Under the pieces are notes generated by a model that saw only the letters and a program-made list of their open reading frames with translations, ran no database searches and was not told where the DNA came from. Below are positions 16,750-25,534 of a stretch of DNA of 42,633 bases, in pieces (position 1 is the stretch's first letter; the number at the start of each line of letters is the position of its first letter). This stretch comes from JAAEQG01 sp023133475 (GTDB taxonomy: Bacteria > Planctomycetota > Phycisphaerae > UBA1845): the NCBI GenBank assembly GCA_030631415.1, contig DAOVLE010000011.1:1-42633 (forward strand), written 5' to 3'. The position numbers and the translations under genes were made by a program.

Positions 16750-17659
16750 GTTAAAGAGCATTAGCCTGGCGAGGGTTAGCAGTGTGGTTTTGACGGGGCT
16801 GTTGATGTTGGCGGCAGGCTGTCCTCCGCCCCCGACCATGATGCCGCTCGAACCCCTGGCGTTGGATCAAGCCATCGAGACGGTCAACGAGAACACGGCG
16901 CGGATTTCCACCGGGCTCAAAGCCACCGGGTCGGTTCGAGGCCGATTCCCCGATGACCAGGGGCAGACCAGAAGTTTTGACTTGCACGGCAAGATGCTGT
17001 TGATCCCCCCTCATCATCTGCGGTTCGACGTGCAGAACGCCCTAGGCCGTAGCGAGTTTCTGCTGGGCTCCAACGCGGATTTTTTCTGGGCCCACGCCGA
17101 GCGAGATGAAGACACCTTTCGATTCGGGCGACATGCCACCCCCGAAAACGAACGCGAGACCGACTTGCCCATTCGTCCCGACTGGATGATCGAAGCCCTG
17201 GGGCTCAACTCCCTCCCGGAAAGCACCACCGGAATCAACGGCCCGGTGCAGCTCATCGAGTCGGACTACCAGCGGCTGCTGTTTATCTCTTACGATTTCG
17301 ACGGGCAAGGGATGATTCGTAAATCGTACTGGTTGTCGCGTTATCCCCCGCGTCTGGTTGAGCGGGTGGTGTTTCACGATGAGATCGGAAACGAACTGTT
17401 GCGTTCGTGCTTGAGCGACTATCGCCGCTCGGATGCCACCAGCCCACTACTGCCCCACCGGATTCGGGTGGATTGGCCTATGTCAAAAGCCTGGATCGAG
17501 TTTAGTGTGCGGCGTTGGCAACAGCGTGGTGAACTCACCACCAACCATCGGGCGTTCCAACTGCCGACCGTCGAATCCTTGGTGACGCGGTACAACCGGG
17601 TTGTTGACATCGACAGTGGAGAGGTTCTCAAACCTCTCCAGACCGATGAGCCACCGTAG
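16748..17659 (+). CDS. LolA-like/DUF4292-type outer-membrane lipoprotein
   Basis: 303 residues. Signal MLKSISLARV...LLMLAAGC gives a lipobox Cys at about residue 25, followed by PPPPT. The mature part has long beta strands: GSVRGRFPDDQG, SFDLHGKMLLIPPHHLRFDV, FLLGSNADFFWAH and, later, LLFISYDFDGQ. This pattern fits the half-barrel fold of LolA/LolB and DUF4292 proteins, which bind lipids or lipoproteins at the outer membrane. That is a fold-level guess. The ATG at 16748 is needed for a proper signal peptide, but it has no ribosome site and lies at the edge of a 20-bp inverted repeat. The TAG stop lies in a repeat remnant (GTAGGGCAGG). The AMMECR1 gene starts 67 nt downstream. Confidence 0.75.
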   Translation: MLKSISLARVSSVVLTGLLMLAAGCPPPPTMMPLEPLALDQAIETVNENTARISTGLKATGSVRGRFPDDQGQTRSFDLHGKMLLIPPHHLRFDVQNALGRSEFLLGSNADFFWAHAERDEDTFRFGRHATPENERETDLPIRPDWMIEALGLNSLPESTTGINGPVQLIESDYQRLLFISYDFDGQGMIRKSYWLSRYPPRLVERVVFHDEIGNELLRSCLSDYRRSDATSPLLPHRIRVDWPMSKAWIEFSVRRWQQRGELTTNHRAFQLPTVESLVTRYNRVVDIDSGEVLKPLQTDEPP

Positions 17660-17726
17660 GGCAGGTTTTGTCGGGGGATTATGTTATTGTTTCGCATATC
17701 CGATAAACGGTTGTGAGGTTCAACAT

Positions 17727-18272
17727 ATGAACAAAGCATCTGCCGAGAAGCTGCTCGCGTTGGCCCGTAGCGTGGTGCAAGCCGAGCTGGAGCCCGGTTC
17801 GGTGTTTGAGACGCCTTCCGATCTGCCCGACTCATCCCACGGCGGGGCATTTGTCACACTGAGGAATCGCGGGCAGTTGCGCGGCTGTATGGGGGCCTTT
17901 GCCCCCAAAGAAACCCTGGCGGATACTATCGAGTCGGTCGCCCGGTCGGCAGCCAAGGACCCGCGGTTTACCGGCCATCCCATAACGGCGGCTGAGATGG
18001 GCGAGATTCACATCGAGATATCCATCCTCACCGAACCGTATCCGACCGAGCATCCAGAGGCATTGGAGATCGGCAAGCACGGGATTTGGATTCAGCGTGG
18101 ATTTGCCTCGGGCTGTTTTCTGCCGCAGGTGGCCGGCGAACGCAACTGGTCTGCCGAGGAGTTCTTGTCCAACTGTTGTTCCATGAAAGCCGGGCTGGCT
18201 TCCGACGCCTGGAAAGACCCGGAGACCAAGGTCCTGCTCTTCACCGCCGATATCATTTCCGAAGGAAACTAA
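17727..18272 (+). CDS. amrA: AMMECR1-domain protein (AmmeMemoRadiSam system protein A)
   Basis: 181 residues covering one AMMECR1 domain. The start ATG has GAGG 8 nt upstream. The hallmark LRGCMGAF lies near residue 52, followed by ADTIESVARSAAKDPRF and IHIEISILTEP, with GIWIQRGFASGCFLPQVA near 120. In many bacteria and archaea AmrA is encoded with a Memo-like dioxygenase (AmrB) and a radical SAM protein (AmrS); the biochemical role is not settled. AmrB and AmrS are not next to it here. The radical SAM gene that converges on it is a B12-binding type and not the usual partner. It is cytoplasmic, with no signal peptide. Confidence 0.9.
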   Translation: MNKASAEKLLALARSVVQAELEPGSVFETPSDLPDSSHGGAFVTLRNRGQLRGCMGAFAPKETLADTIESVARSAAKDPRFTGHPITAAEMGEIHIEISILTEPYPTEHPEALEIGKHGIWIQRGFASGCFLPQVAGERNWSAEEFLSNCCSMKAGLASDAWKDPETKVLLFTADIISEGN

Positions 18273-18324
18273 ACCGGGCTTTTCATGAACGCAGAGATGG
18301 CGGGTGGCATGGCCAAGCTCCATC

Positions 18325-19830
18325 TTACACCACAGCAGATGTTTCCGTCTGTGAAGCAAAATCGCCTTGTGACAGCCTGTCGTCGGAGACGCTTGGCCTT
18401 GCCGCCCAAGAATTTTGTTGCCGGATGACGCCACCGGCGGGGGTCGGTGCCATCAGAACCCAGTGATAGAACCGCCGCAACAAAAACCTGAAGTGACGGC
18501 ACGAGCGAATGGCCAAGACGTTGCGGAGAAGCGTCTTAGGCCGCAGGTAAAACCGCAGAAACGCCCATTGCTTCATCCGCAGCAGCGTTTTGCGGCTTAT
18601 GCTTTGGGGCGTATATGGCGCGGTCATGAACAGGAAGTTGTCCCAATCGACCTTCTCGATCTCCCCGGATTGGACCAGTGCATCGTAGCTGCGGGTTCCC
18701 GGCAAAGGCAGGTATGTGAAAAAGTTCGCTCGCAGGAGGCCCAGGTCCCGGGACAGGCGAATGGTGTCCTGGATAGTGGCCCGGGTCTCGCCGGGGAAGC
18801 CGATGATGAAGAACCCCGCCACATCGAGCCCATGCCGGCGAATCCGCGCCACGTCGGCACGTATCCTGGACACCGTGGTCGATTTCCCCATCGCCTTGAG
18901 CACCTGGTCGTTGCCGCTCTCGACCGCCACCGAGAGCACGTACACCCCGGCGGCTTTCATCATCTCCAGCAGCTCGTCGTCAAGCCGGTCCATGCGAACA
19001 CCGTTGGGCAAAGCCAGGCTGATACCCAGACCCAGTTCGATGATCATTTGCATGACCTTTTTGGCATAGCCCAGGTCCATGGTGAAGTTGTCGTCCACGA
19101 TGTGGATTTCGCGGATGTCGTAGCGATAGTAAAGGCGCAACACCAACTCGCGCAAATACTCGATACCATGGTGCCGCAGCCGCTTGCCCGAAAGCAGCGG
19201 GGCGGAGCAAAACGTGCAGGAGCATGGGCAACCGCGAGTGGTGATGATCGGGCAGATCGGGAACTGTTTGTAAAACGCCCCATGCTGGCATTCCGGGTAG
19301 GTGTCCGGCCGGAGCAGGTCCAGTGCCGGCATCCCCAATGTGTCAAGCTCTGACACCAGGGTTGGCGGGTTTACCACGATCTCGTCGTGGTGTCTCCATA
19401 TCACTCCGGGAATATCCTCAAACGTCTTTCGCCCTTGTTCGAGCGCCGCCACGAACCTGGGAAAGCTCTCCTCGCCCTCGCCGCCGAACCCGAAGTCCAG
19501 GTCGGGGCCGAACTTGCCCATCGCCCCCATCGGATCGGAGGACATGTGTGCCCCGCCCACCACGGTGACGGTTTTCGGCGCGACCGCCCGGGCGGATTTG
19601 AGAATGCGCTTGACGTTGGCGATATCAAAAGTGTAGCACTGAATACCCAGCACGTCAGGGCGGGTGACTTCCACTATTTTGCCGAGTTGTTCCGGGGTTG
19701 TCTCGGTCTTGATGCAGTCGAGGATGTCCGTGTCATGGTCGCGTCGAATCTGCTGCGCGAGGTAACCAAGCCCCAGTGACGGCTGGATATGGTCGGAAAG
19801 GTTATCGGGCTTGACCAGCAACACGCGCAT
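18325..19830 (-). CDS. B12-binding radical SAM protein
   Basis: 501 residues. The N-terminal part (1-130; MRVLLVKPDNLSDH, LGLGYLAQQIR, GIQCYTFD, VVGGAHMS) is a cobalamin-binding Rossmann domain. The radical SAM domain follows, with the cluster motif C-x3-C-x2-C in TTRGCPCSCTFCSAP near residue 200, then EIHIVDDNFTMD and FFIIGFPGETRATI. Proteins of this class catalyse methylations or ring rearrangements; the substrate cannot be told. The ATG at 19830 has GGAGG 6 nt upstream. The C-terminus is basic (RFLLRRFYHW) and then hydrophilic. It converges with the AMMECR1 gene, with 52 nt between them. It stands alone, so no pathway is suggested by neighbours. Confidence 0.92.
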   Translation of the reverse strand: MRVLLVKPDNLSDHIQPSLGLGYLAQQIRRDHDTDILDCIKTETTPEQLGKIVEVTRPDVLGIQCYTFDIANVKRILKSARAVAPKTVTVVGGAHMSSDPMGAMGKFGPDLDFGFGGEGEESFPRFVAALEQGRKTFEDIPGVIWRHHDEIVVNPPTLVSELDTLGMPALDLLRPDTYPECQHGAFYKQFPICPIITTRGCPCSCTFCSAPLLSGKRLRHHGIEYLRELVLRLYYRYDIREIHIVDDNFTMDLGYAKKVMQMIIELGLGISLALPNGVRMDRLDDELLEMMKAAGVYVLSVAVESGNDQVLKAMGKSTTVSRIRADVARIRRHGLDVAGFFIIGFPGETRATIQDTIRLSRDLGLLRANFFTYLPLPGTRSYDALVQSGEIEKVDWDNFLFMTAPYTPQSISRKTLLRMKQWAFLRFYLRPKTLLRNVLAIRSCRHFRFLLRRFYHWVLMAPTPAGGVIRQQNSWAARPSVSDDRLSQGDFASQTETSAVV

Positions 19831-20287
19831 AGAAGTCCTCCGTCGCCAACAGACAACAGGCATACCGTCCGACAAATAACGCCGGTATTATCGGAGGATC
19901 GGGTGGGGCACTGAATCGAATTCAAGCGACCTGACAGATTGATATCACTCCTTTCTCGGGAAATGGAAAATTGAAAATGTGGGGTTGGTGGTGTTTCGAA
20001 GCCGACAACCGGCGATTGCCTGAAAAATACCCCCGGGCGATCGTCGAAGGTAAACATTCAATAAACCCGTGGTGAAGAGGTAAGAGGCAACAAGGCAACA
20101 AGGCGTCTGCGGATCCGAGTCTGAAGCGTAAGCGAGGGAATATCCGATCCGAGCCCGGAGTGCGAACGACGGGGCAACCGTCCAACGAGCTAATAAGATG
20201 TCTTCTTCTGAGCCCCCAGCGAAGGTGATGGAAATCATGCAACATAGCACGGACTCAAATGGTGCCACAATTCCACGGCATTCCGTC
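19831..20287. other. Gap with short repeats, no gene seen
   Basis: The stretch upstream of the radical SAM gene holds its promoter region near 19850-19960. A GGAAAT/TGAAAAT tract lies at about 19961-19980, and AGAGGCAAC octads at about 20078-20105. Between 20105 and 20280 the sequence is unique. It includes GAAGCGTAAGCGAGGG, and a GATCCGAG doublet at 20111-20116 and 20141-20146. I find no convincing coding frame. Confidence 0.5.
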
Positions 20288-20321
20288 GCGCTAGGCCCGG
20301 CATTTATGCCGGGCCTAGCGC
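20288..20321 (-). terminator. 16-bp hairpin after the PEP-CTERM gene
   Basis: GCGCTAGGCCCGGCAT (20288-20303) pairs perfectly with 20306-20321 around a 2-nt spacer. It lies 113 nt past the stop of the PEP-CTERM gene. No T-run follows, so it may be a factor-dependent terminator or a 3'-end stabiliser. Confidence 0.5.
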
Positions 20322-20433
20322 TGTCATATTAAGGGATACCGGTTGCAACAACCTCATCATCATCCGATACCAACGCAGCCCCGCGCCAAAACTTAGCTCA
20401 TCATCTGCGTCGGGTCGGAGACCCGATCTGGCT

Positions 20434-21537
20434 TTATGATCTCCGGCGGCGCAGCAACCCCAGCCCACCGAGCGCCAGCAGCGTCAGCGTGGCGGGCTCG
20501 GGAACCGTGACCCACAGCGTGGTTCCATCGTCAATGCCCCAGGTCCAGTTCGGCGGGAGGTTGACCGTGTCGAAAGTGCCGGTGATGCCGCCGTCGGCCA
20601 CAAGAACATCGAAAGTGTCCATAGGCGTGTCGCCAAGATCCATAACGTCCCACGTTCCCGAAAGCGTGGCGCTTCCGGTCACGTTGATCGTGCTGAGCCC
20701 GTCGCTGTCCAGCTTGGATTCCAGCGTGCCCGTGCCGTTCTGGGTGTAACTGCTGAAGTTGATGGCGGCGTCGTCGCCGGTGATCTCGAACGTGCCGTAG
20801 TTCACGTTGCAGCTCGAACCGTTCAACTGCCCGTTGGAGATGGTGTATCTTCCGGTGGAGCTGGACTGGTAGCCGATGGAGAAGTCGCTGGTGACGGTGT
20901 TCGTCCCACCGGTCTGCGTGAACGTGCCCGTGCCACCGTAACCGATCCGTTCGTTATCCGCCGACAATTGCCCGGTGTCGCTTAGCGAATACGTGGCGCT
21001 GCCCGCATAAGCGAGGAGCAGGTCCTTGGCAACCGTATGTGTCCCACCGGTGTGCGTGAACGTGGCTGTGCCGGTGGAGTCACTGCCGATGTAATCGCTC
21101 CACGCCACCGACAACGAACCGCCGTTCAGCAAATACGTCCCGTTGCCGCCAGGGTCGTGGCCCATGTAGAGGAAGTAATCCACCGTGCTTGTCCCACCGG
21201 TCTGCGTGAACGTGCCCGTGCCGGATTCGCCTATTATCTTGTACTGTGACGTTAGCGAGCCGCCGCTCATTTGAACGGTGCCGCTATCGCCGGAAGCGTA
21301 GCCGACGTACAGATGGCTACAGCCTTCACCGGAGTTTGTGATTTGGGCCGTCCCGCCGTTGTTGACATAGGCATATTGGTCCCAAGTGGCCCAACTGGGC
21401 TCGCCGTTAGTCCAGTTTGAGCTGGTGCTCCAATTGCCACTACTGACTTTCCAGTAGTGATCAACAGCGAGCGCAGGGGCTAGGACGACCAAGCATGTCA
21501 TCAGCGCAACGGCGGTTGCCAATCGTGTAGTTCGCAT
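20434..21537 (-). CDS. PEP-CTERM surface protein with repeated beta-strands
   Basis: 367 residues, starting at an ATG after AAGGAG. The signal peptide (about 1-24; LATAVALMTCLVVLAPALA) leads into a Ser/Thr/Gly-rich passenger with repeats of the type GTGTFTQTGGT followed by a short hydrophobic strand (at least four copies). This is typical of a right-handed beta-helix or autotransporter-like surface protein. It ends VPEPATLTLLALGGLGLL then RRRRS, a complete PEP-CTERM signal (PEP motif, membrane segment, Arg cluster). Proteins of this kind are cleaved by exosortase and released into exopolymer; the exosortase gene is not in this window. It stands alone behind a 240-nt leader containing a terminator-like hairpin. 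Confidence 0.92.
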   Translation of the reverse strand: MRTTRLATAVALMTCLVVLAPALAVDHYWKVSSGNWSTSSNWTNGEPSWATWDQYAYVNNGGTAQITNSGEGCSHLYVGYASGDSGTVQMSGGSLTSQYKIIGESGTGTFTQTGGTSTVDYFLYMGHDPGGNGTYLLNGGSLSVAWSDYIGSDSTGTATFTHTGGTHTVAKDLLLAYAGSATYSLSDTGQLSADNERIGYGGTGTFTQTGGTNTVTSDFSIGYQSSSTGRYTISNGQLNGSSCNVNYGTFEITGDDAAINFSSYTQNGTGTLESKLDSDGLSTINVTGSATLSGTWDVMDLGDTPMDTFDVLVADGGITGTFDTVNLPPNWTWGIDDGTTLWVTVPEPATLTLLALGGLGLLRRRRS

Positions 21538-21595
21538 TCGTATCTCCTTTCGTTTCCCAAAGGGTTCAAGGGTTAAGCCTCCTTGACACCCCACC

Positions 21596-21630
21596 AAAAA
21601 AAAGAGAGCATGCCACAAAGGCATCTCTCT
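21596..21630 (-). terminator. Terminator-like hairpin in the PEP-CTERM leader
   Basis: On the minus strand AGAGAGATGCC (21620-21630) pairs with GGCAT and CTCTCT (21603-21614, one bulge) around a 5-nt loop. A run of eight or nine T (21603 down to 21596) follows. It has the form of an intrinsic terminator yet lies 59 nt before the start codon. It is either an attenuator or the end of a small RNA. Confidence 0.75.
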
Positions 21631-21785
21631 CCTATACAAACCCTCAGCACTCAACCAGCAGTTGTCGAGCTTATGCTACGAGCAATCAGTTGTCGTTGGT
21701 CCCCTTCCGAGCATCCGCCGTCAACTCCAAGATATTTGCTGTGGACTTGAGACGGCTCGAACGGGCCTTCAGCTTCTATTTACCC

Positions 21786-21815
21786 AGAATATCTCCCCCC
21801 CCGCGGCGGTGTCAA
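21786..21815 (-). promoter_or_regulatory. Sigma-70-type promoter upstream of the PEP-CTERM gene
   Basis: TTGACA (21810-21815) and TATTCT (21786-21791) are spaced by 18 nt on the minus strand. Transcription would start near 21779. The spacer has a run of eight G on the minus strand. The resulting leader is about 240 nt. Confidence 0.65.
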
Positions 21816-22021
21816 GGCAAAAAAAACGCTGGGATATGGCATCTTTTTCACTCCCGGCTGGGCGTTCAGCCATGAAGGCGGGTTCTACCCGCCTTTTGGG
21901 CATCGCGCGGCTACAGCACAAAGTCACTTGTAGCGCAGGCTTCCAGCCTGCAAAAAGGTGGCAGGCAGGATGCCTGCGCTACGAGTTTGAGTAACATTGC
22001 GCTGTAGTGCCAACAACTACC
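21816..22021. repeat. Two hairpin elements after the peptidase gene
   Basis: AAGGCGGGTTCTACCCGCCTT (21875-21895) is a perfect 9-bp stem with T-rich flank. GTAGCGCAGGCTTCCAGCCTGC (21930-21951) pairs with 21961-21982 at 20 of 22 positions. Both lie downstream of the minus-strand prolyl oligopeptidase stop and may end its transcript. No gene is seen in 21816-22021. Confidence 0.7.
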
Positions 22022-24148
22022 CTACGGGCTCTTCTGGGGGAAGGACAGATTGCGCACCAGAAAAGCCCATTGGTCCGCCTGCTCCTCGATGCGTTTGGTG
22101 GTGGGCTTGCCCGCGCCGTGCCCGGCTTTGGTCTCGATCCGGATCAGCACCGAAGCCGGGCCGCCCTGGGCAGCCTGTAAGGCTGCGGTGAACTTGAAAC
22201 TGTGAGCCGGCACCACCCGGTCGTCATGGTCCGCCGTCGAGAGCATGATTGCGGGATAATGCGTTCCGGGCTTGAGATTGTGCAGCGGCGAATAGGCATA
22301 AAGAGCTTTGAACTCCTCGGGGTTCTGTGGTGAGCCATAGTCGGACTCCCAGGCCCAGCCGATGGTGAACTTGTTGAAGCGGAGCATGTCCAGCACGCCG
22401 ACGTCCGACAGAACCGCCCCAAACAACTCCGGGCGCTGGGCCATGCAAGCTGCCACCAGCAACCCGCCGTTGCTCGCCCCCCCGATGGCCAGCTTCCGCG
22501 AACAGGTATACTTGTTCTCGATCAGCCATTGGGCTGCCGCGATGAAGTCGTCGAAGACGTTTTGACGGTTCAGCTTCATGCCGGCTTCGTGCCATTCCTT
22601 GCCGTACTCGCCCCCGCCTCGGATGTTGGGCATGGCGAAAACGCCGCCCATCTCCAACCAGACCAGATTGCCGACGTAAAAGAACGGGGTCATGGCAGCA
22701 TTGAACCCGCCGTAACCATAAAGATAGGTGGGGTTGTTGCCGTCAAGCTTCAGGCCTTTCTTGTGGGTGATGAACATCGGCACACGGGTCCCGTCCTTGC
22801 TATGATAGAAGACCTGTTTGGTTTCATAGGCGTCGGGATCGAAGTCCACCTTGGGACGGCGGTAGAGGGTGCTTTTGCCTGTCTCCATGTCGTAGCGATA
22901 GATTACTCTCGGCGTGCTGAAACTGGTGAACGAGTAGAACGTCTCGGTGTCGGTTCGCTTCCCGGCGAACCCTCCCACACTGCCCAGCCCGGGAAGGTGA
23001 ACCTCGCGGACCAGGTTCCCGTTTAAGTCGAATATTTTCACCTGGCTGTGGGCGTCGTGGAGGTAGGCCGCCACAAACCTGTCGTTGAGCAGATTGACCC
23101 CGCGCAGAGTATCCTTGCCTTGGGGGATAACTTCTTGCCAATTGGTGGGCTGAGGCCGGCGGGTGTCGATGGCGATCACCCGCCCGCGTGGGGCGTCCAG
23201 GTCGGTGCGGAACCAGAAAAGCGGGCCATCATTGTCGATGAAGTCGTACTCGGCGTCGAATTTGTTGAGTAGCTCGACCACCGGCGCGGCTTCGGCGGTG
23301 AGGTCCTTGTAGAAGACACCGTTCTTGCGCTCGGTTCCGTGGGTGACCGAGATAATCAGGTAGTTCCCGTCGTCGGTGACCGAAGCATAGAATCCCCATT
23401 CCTCCTGGTCGGGGCGTTGGTAGACCAGGGTGTCCTCAGGCTGGCTGGTTCCAAGGCGATGGTGAAAGACCTTTTGGCTGCGGTTGACGCCTTGGAGTTC
23501 AGCTCCCTCTTCCGGCTCGTCGTAGCGGCTGTAGAAGAAGCCCTTGCCGTCCTTGGTCCAAGAGGCTTTGGAGAACTTGATCCACTTGAGATGATCGGGG
23601 AAGTCCCGCCCGCTATCAATGTTGCGGACATGCCACTCCTGCCAATCGGACCCGGCGGTGGACAGGCCGTAGGCCATCAACTTGCCGTCCTTGCTGACCG
23701 ACACGCCGCCCAGGGACACCGTCCCGTCTTCGGACAGTTTGTTGGGGTCGATCAGCACCTTCGGCTCACTATCGAGCGACTCTGCGGTGTAGAGCACATA
23801 CTGGTTCTGAAGGCCGTCGTTTTTGTAGTGGAAGTATCTGCCGCCGCGTTTGACCGGGGTGCTGTATTTCTCGTAGTTCCAGAGCTTGGTCAGCCGTGTG
23901 GTGATCTTGGGGCGGGTGGGGATTTGCTCCAGGTATCCGAAGGTCAGCTTATTCTGAGCTTCAATCCACTCGCGGGTCTCGGGTGAGTCGGGGTCTTCGA
24001 GCCAACGGTAGGGGTCTGCAACTTCGACGCCATGGTAGACGTTCGTCACCTCGCCCTTGTGGGCCTGCGGGTACACCAGCCGCTTGCTACAGCCGCCGAC
24101 CATCACGACCGTTGCGGCAATAACGCCGAGCATCATCAATTGTCTCAT
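22022..24148 (-). CDS. Prolyl oligopeptidase family lipoprotein (S9A)
   Basis: 708 residues. The ATG at 24148 has AAGGAG 6 nt upstream; the ATG two codons earlier is too close to it. The signal GVIAATVVMVGGC is a lipobox, so the enzyme is lipid-anchored, facing the periplasm or surface. The N-terminal part is a beta-propeller (DPYRWLEDPDSPETREWI is the family's usual opening). The C-terminal hydrolase domain has the triad S559 (GGASNGG), about D642 (DHDDRVV) and H677 (KAGHGAGK), close to the positions in mammalian prolyl oligopeptidase (554, 641, 680). It cleaves after Pro in short peptides, so it would supply di- and tripeptides to uptake systems such as the POT-like transporter. Single gene. 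Confidence 0.96.
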   Translation of the reverse strand: MRQLMMLGVIAATVVMVGGCSKRLVYPQAHKGEVTNVYHGVEVADPYRWLEDPDSPETREWIEAQNKLTFGYLEQIPTRPKITTRLTKLWNYEKYSTPVKRGGRYFHYKNDGLQNQYVLYTAESLDSEPKVLIDPNKLSEDGTVSLGGVSVSKDGKLMAYGLSTAGSDWQEWHVRNIDSGRDFPDHLKWIKFSKASWTKDGKGFFYSRYDEPEEGAELQGVNRSQKVFHHRLGTSQPEDTLVYQRPDQEEWGFYASVTDDGNYLIISVTHGTERKNGVFYKDLTAEAAPVVELLNKFDAEYDFIDNDGPLFWFRTDLDAPRGRVIAIDTRRPQPTNWQEVIPQGKDTLRGVNLLNDRFVAAYLHDAHSQVKIFDLNGNLVREVHLPGLGSVGGFAGKRTDTETFYSFTSFSTPRVIYRYDMETGKSTLYRRPKVDFDPDAYETKQVFYHSKDGTRVPMFITHKKGLKLDGNNPTYLYGYGGFNAAMTPFFYVGNLVWLEMGGVFAMPNIRGGGEYGKEWHEAGMKLNRQNVFDDFIAAAQWLIENKYTCSRKLAIGGASNGGLLVAACMAQRPELFGAVLSDVGVLDMLRFNKFTIGWAWESDYGSPQNPEEFKALYAYSPLHNLKPGTHYPAIMLSTADHDDRVVPAHSFKFTAALQAAQGGPASVLIRIETKAGHGAGKPTTKRIEEQADQWAFLVRNLSFPQKSP

Positions 24149-24493
24149 CACCATCTCCTTGTAGGGCGGGTTCTACCCGCCTTCCTTGTCGGCATTGTGC
24201 TCTTGCAGGCAACACGGGGCAAGTGCGCAACATGATTTTACTCCAGGCCCCGCGTGGCAATCGTATTTAATTCACCGCCGAGAGGAATGGGGAAATTGTA
24301 GGGCGGGTTCCGCCCGCCTTCTCTGGCGTTACGTGTCACTTGGCGACGGCGGGTGGAACCCGCCCTACCGCCGACAGGAAATCCTGGAGTGATCCAGTTG
24401 CCATGCCGATGCAATAGTACGATGTTCCGAAAACCAGGTCAGGCTTTCTGGCGGTCTTTGGGCGGTCTGTAAACCCGTGGGGCACCGAGATAC
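24149..24493. repeat. Repeat gap with a 71-bp palindromic element
   Basis: A hairpin GTAGGGCGGGTTCTACCCGCC lies at 24161-24181. At 24262-24290 is TTAATTCACCGCCGAGAGGA, shared with 11111 and 35440. A complete 71-bp element spans 24298-24368, bounded by GTAG and CTAC with an internal GGCGTTACGTGTCACTTGG core. The remaining 120 nt before the next gene are unique and presumably hold its promoter. Confidence 0.8.
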
Positions 24494-24496
24494 GTG

Positions 24497-25126
24497 ATGA
24501 AACTGCAAGGCAAGAAAATAGCCATCCTGCTTGAGAACAACTACTACGAGCCGGAGATATGGTACTACCAGCGTCGCTTCGAGGAAGAGGGGGCTGAGGT
24601 GCACTTTGTGACGCGGATGTGGGATCAGCCGGTGCTGAGATTCAAAGGGCAGGAACATCGCATCCCCTTCGACGTGCACGAGAGCTTCGAGGATATGGAC
24701 GATGAAACATTGCGGGGCTTCTCGGCTATCATCGTCCCATCAGGCATGGTCGCCGACCACCTGCGGTATACCGAAAACATCCACCAGTTGCCGCCGGCAA
24801 CGCAGTTTCTCAAGCAGGCCTTCGCGGAGCCGAACATCATCAAGGGGATTATCTGTCACGGCATGTGGTTGGCGGCTCCGGCGCCCGAGCTGGTGCGTGG
24901 TCGCAAGGTGGTGGTGCACAACAATTTGCTGGGCGATGTGCGGAACATGGGAGCTGATTACGTGGATCAGGACATCGTGGTGGACGGCGACCTGGTGACC
25001 GCGCGGACTGCTGAACACTACCACCTCTTCGCACGGCGGATCATCAATCTGATCGCCGCACGCGATTCCATCGGCAAAGCGCAAGCCCTCGAGCAAGAAC
25101 CCGCCTTTTGCGGTTGGGAATCGTAG
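24497..25126 (+). CDS. DJ-1/PfpI family protein
   Basis: 209 residues with a flavodoxin-like DJ-1/PfpI fold. The opening GKKIAILLENNYYEPE carries the conserved acidic residue. The nucleophile elbow IICHGMWLAA (Cys near 119, followed by His) is the PfpI signature. The end VVDGDLVTARTAEHYHLFARRIINLI also fits. Family members act as deglycases, glyoxalases or chaperones, or have lost activity; the exact role cannot be set. An in-frame GTG sits one codon upstream of the chosen ATG. The TAG stop (25124-25126) is formed by the first bases of a GTAGGGCGGG repeat, so the repeat lies flush with the gene end. It stands alone. Confidence 0.88.
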   Translation: MKLQGKKIAILLENNYYEPEIWYYQRRFEEEGAEVHFVTRMWDQPVLRFKGQEHRIPFDVHESFEDMDDETLRGFSAIIVPSGMVADHLRYTENIHQLPPATQFLKQAFAEPNIIKGIICHGMWLAAPAPELVRGRKVVVHNNLLGDVRNMGADYVDQDIVVDGDLVTARTAEHYHLFARRIINLIAARDSIGKAQALEQEPAFCGWES

Positions 25127-25534
25127 GGCGGGTTCCGAGTTTCGGGCAGAGGTAGGGCGGGTTCCACCCGCCGCGCCATGCCAAGAAGGCGGGTAGAACC
25201 CGCCCTACAGCCGCCAAACACCCTCGCATGCTCCCGACGGCAACATCCTTCATTTTCCATTTTCCATTTTCCATTTTTTGCTGTGCGGGAATCCGCGATT
25301 CGTGGGGACCCTGACCCATACCCAACATGAGGGATTCGGAGATGTGGAGTGGGTTCCACCCACCGCTCCACACCAGAAAGGCGGGTGGAACCCGCCCTAC
25401 AACTCCGCCCGATTCTACGGCAATCCTGGCATGACAATTGCTATAGTTGGTCACGGCTACGTCTGGTGACGCGGGAGTGCGACGCACCGGCGTGCTCGGT
25501 GACACAGCCCAAAAGATGGGCGAGGAGTTTGCAG
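25123..25534. repeat. Repeat-filled gap, 57-bp element and hairpins
   Basis: A partial element starts at 25123. A complete 57-bp palindromic element spans 25152-25208. ATTTTCC heptads lie at about 25252-25279. A right-hand hairpin GGCGGGTGGAACCCGCCCTAC lies at about 25380-25400. Unique sequence from about 25405 to 25520 should hold the pta promoter. The ribosome site GAGGAG is at 25522-25527. Confidence 0.8.

Noticed and set aside
18415..19353. Plus-strand open frame of about 312 codons
   Set aside because: It is antisense to the radical SAM gene, with no domain and no ribosome site.
17727..19830. A complete AmmeMemoRadiSam system (AMMECR1 next to a radical SAM gene)
   Set aside because: The radical SAM protein is convergent, carries a B12-binding domain and lacks the look of the usual AmrS partner; no Memo gene is present.
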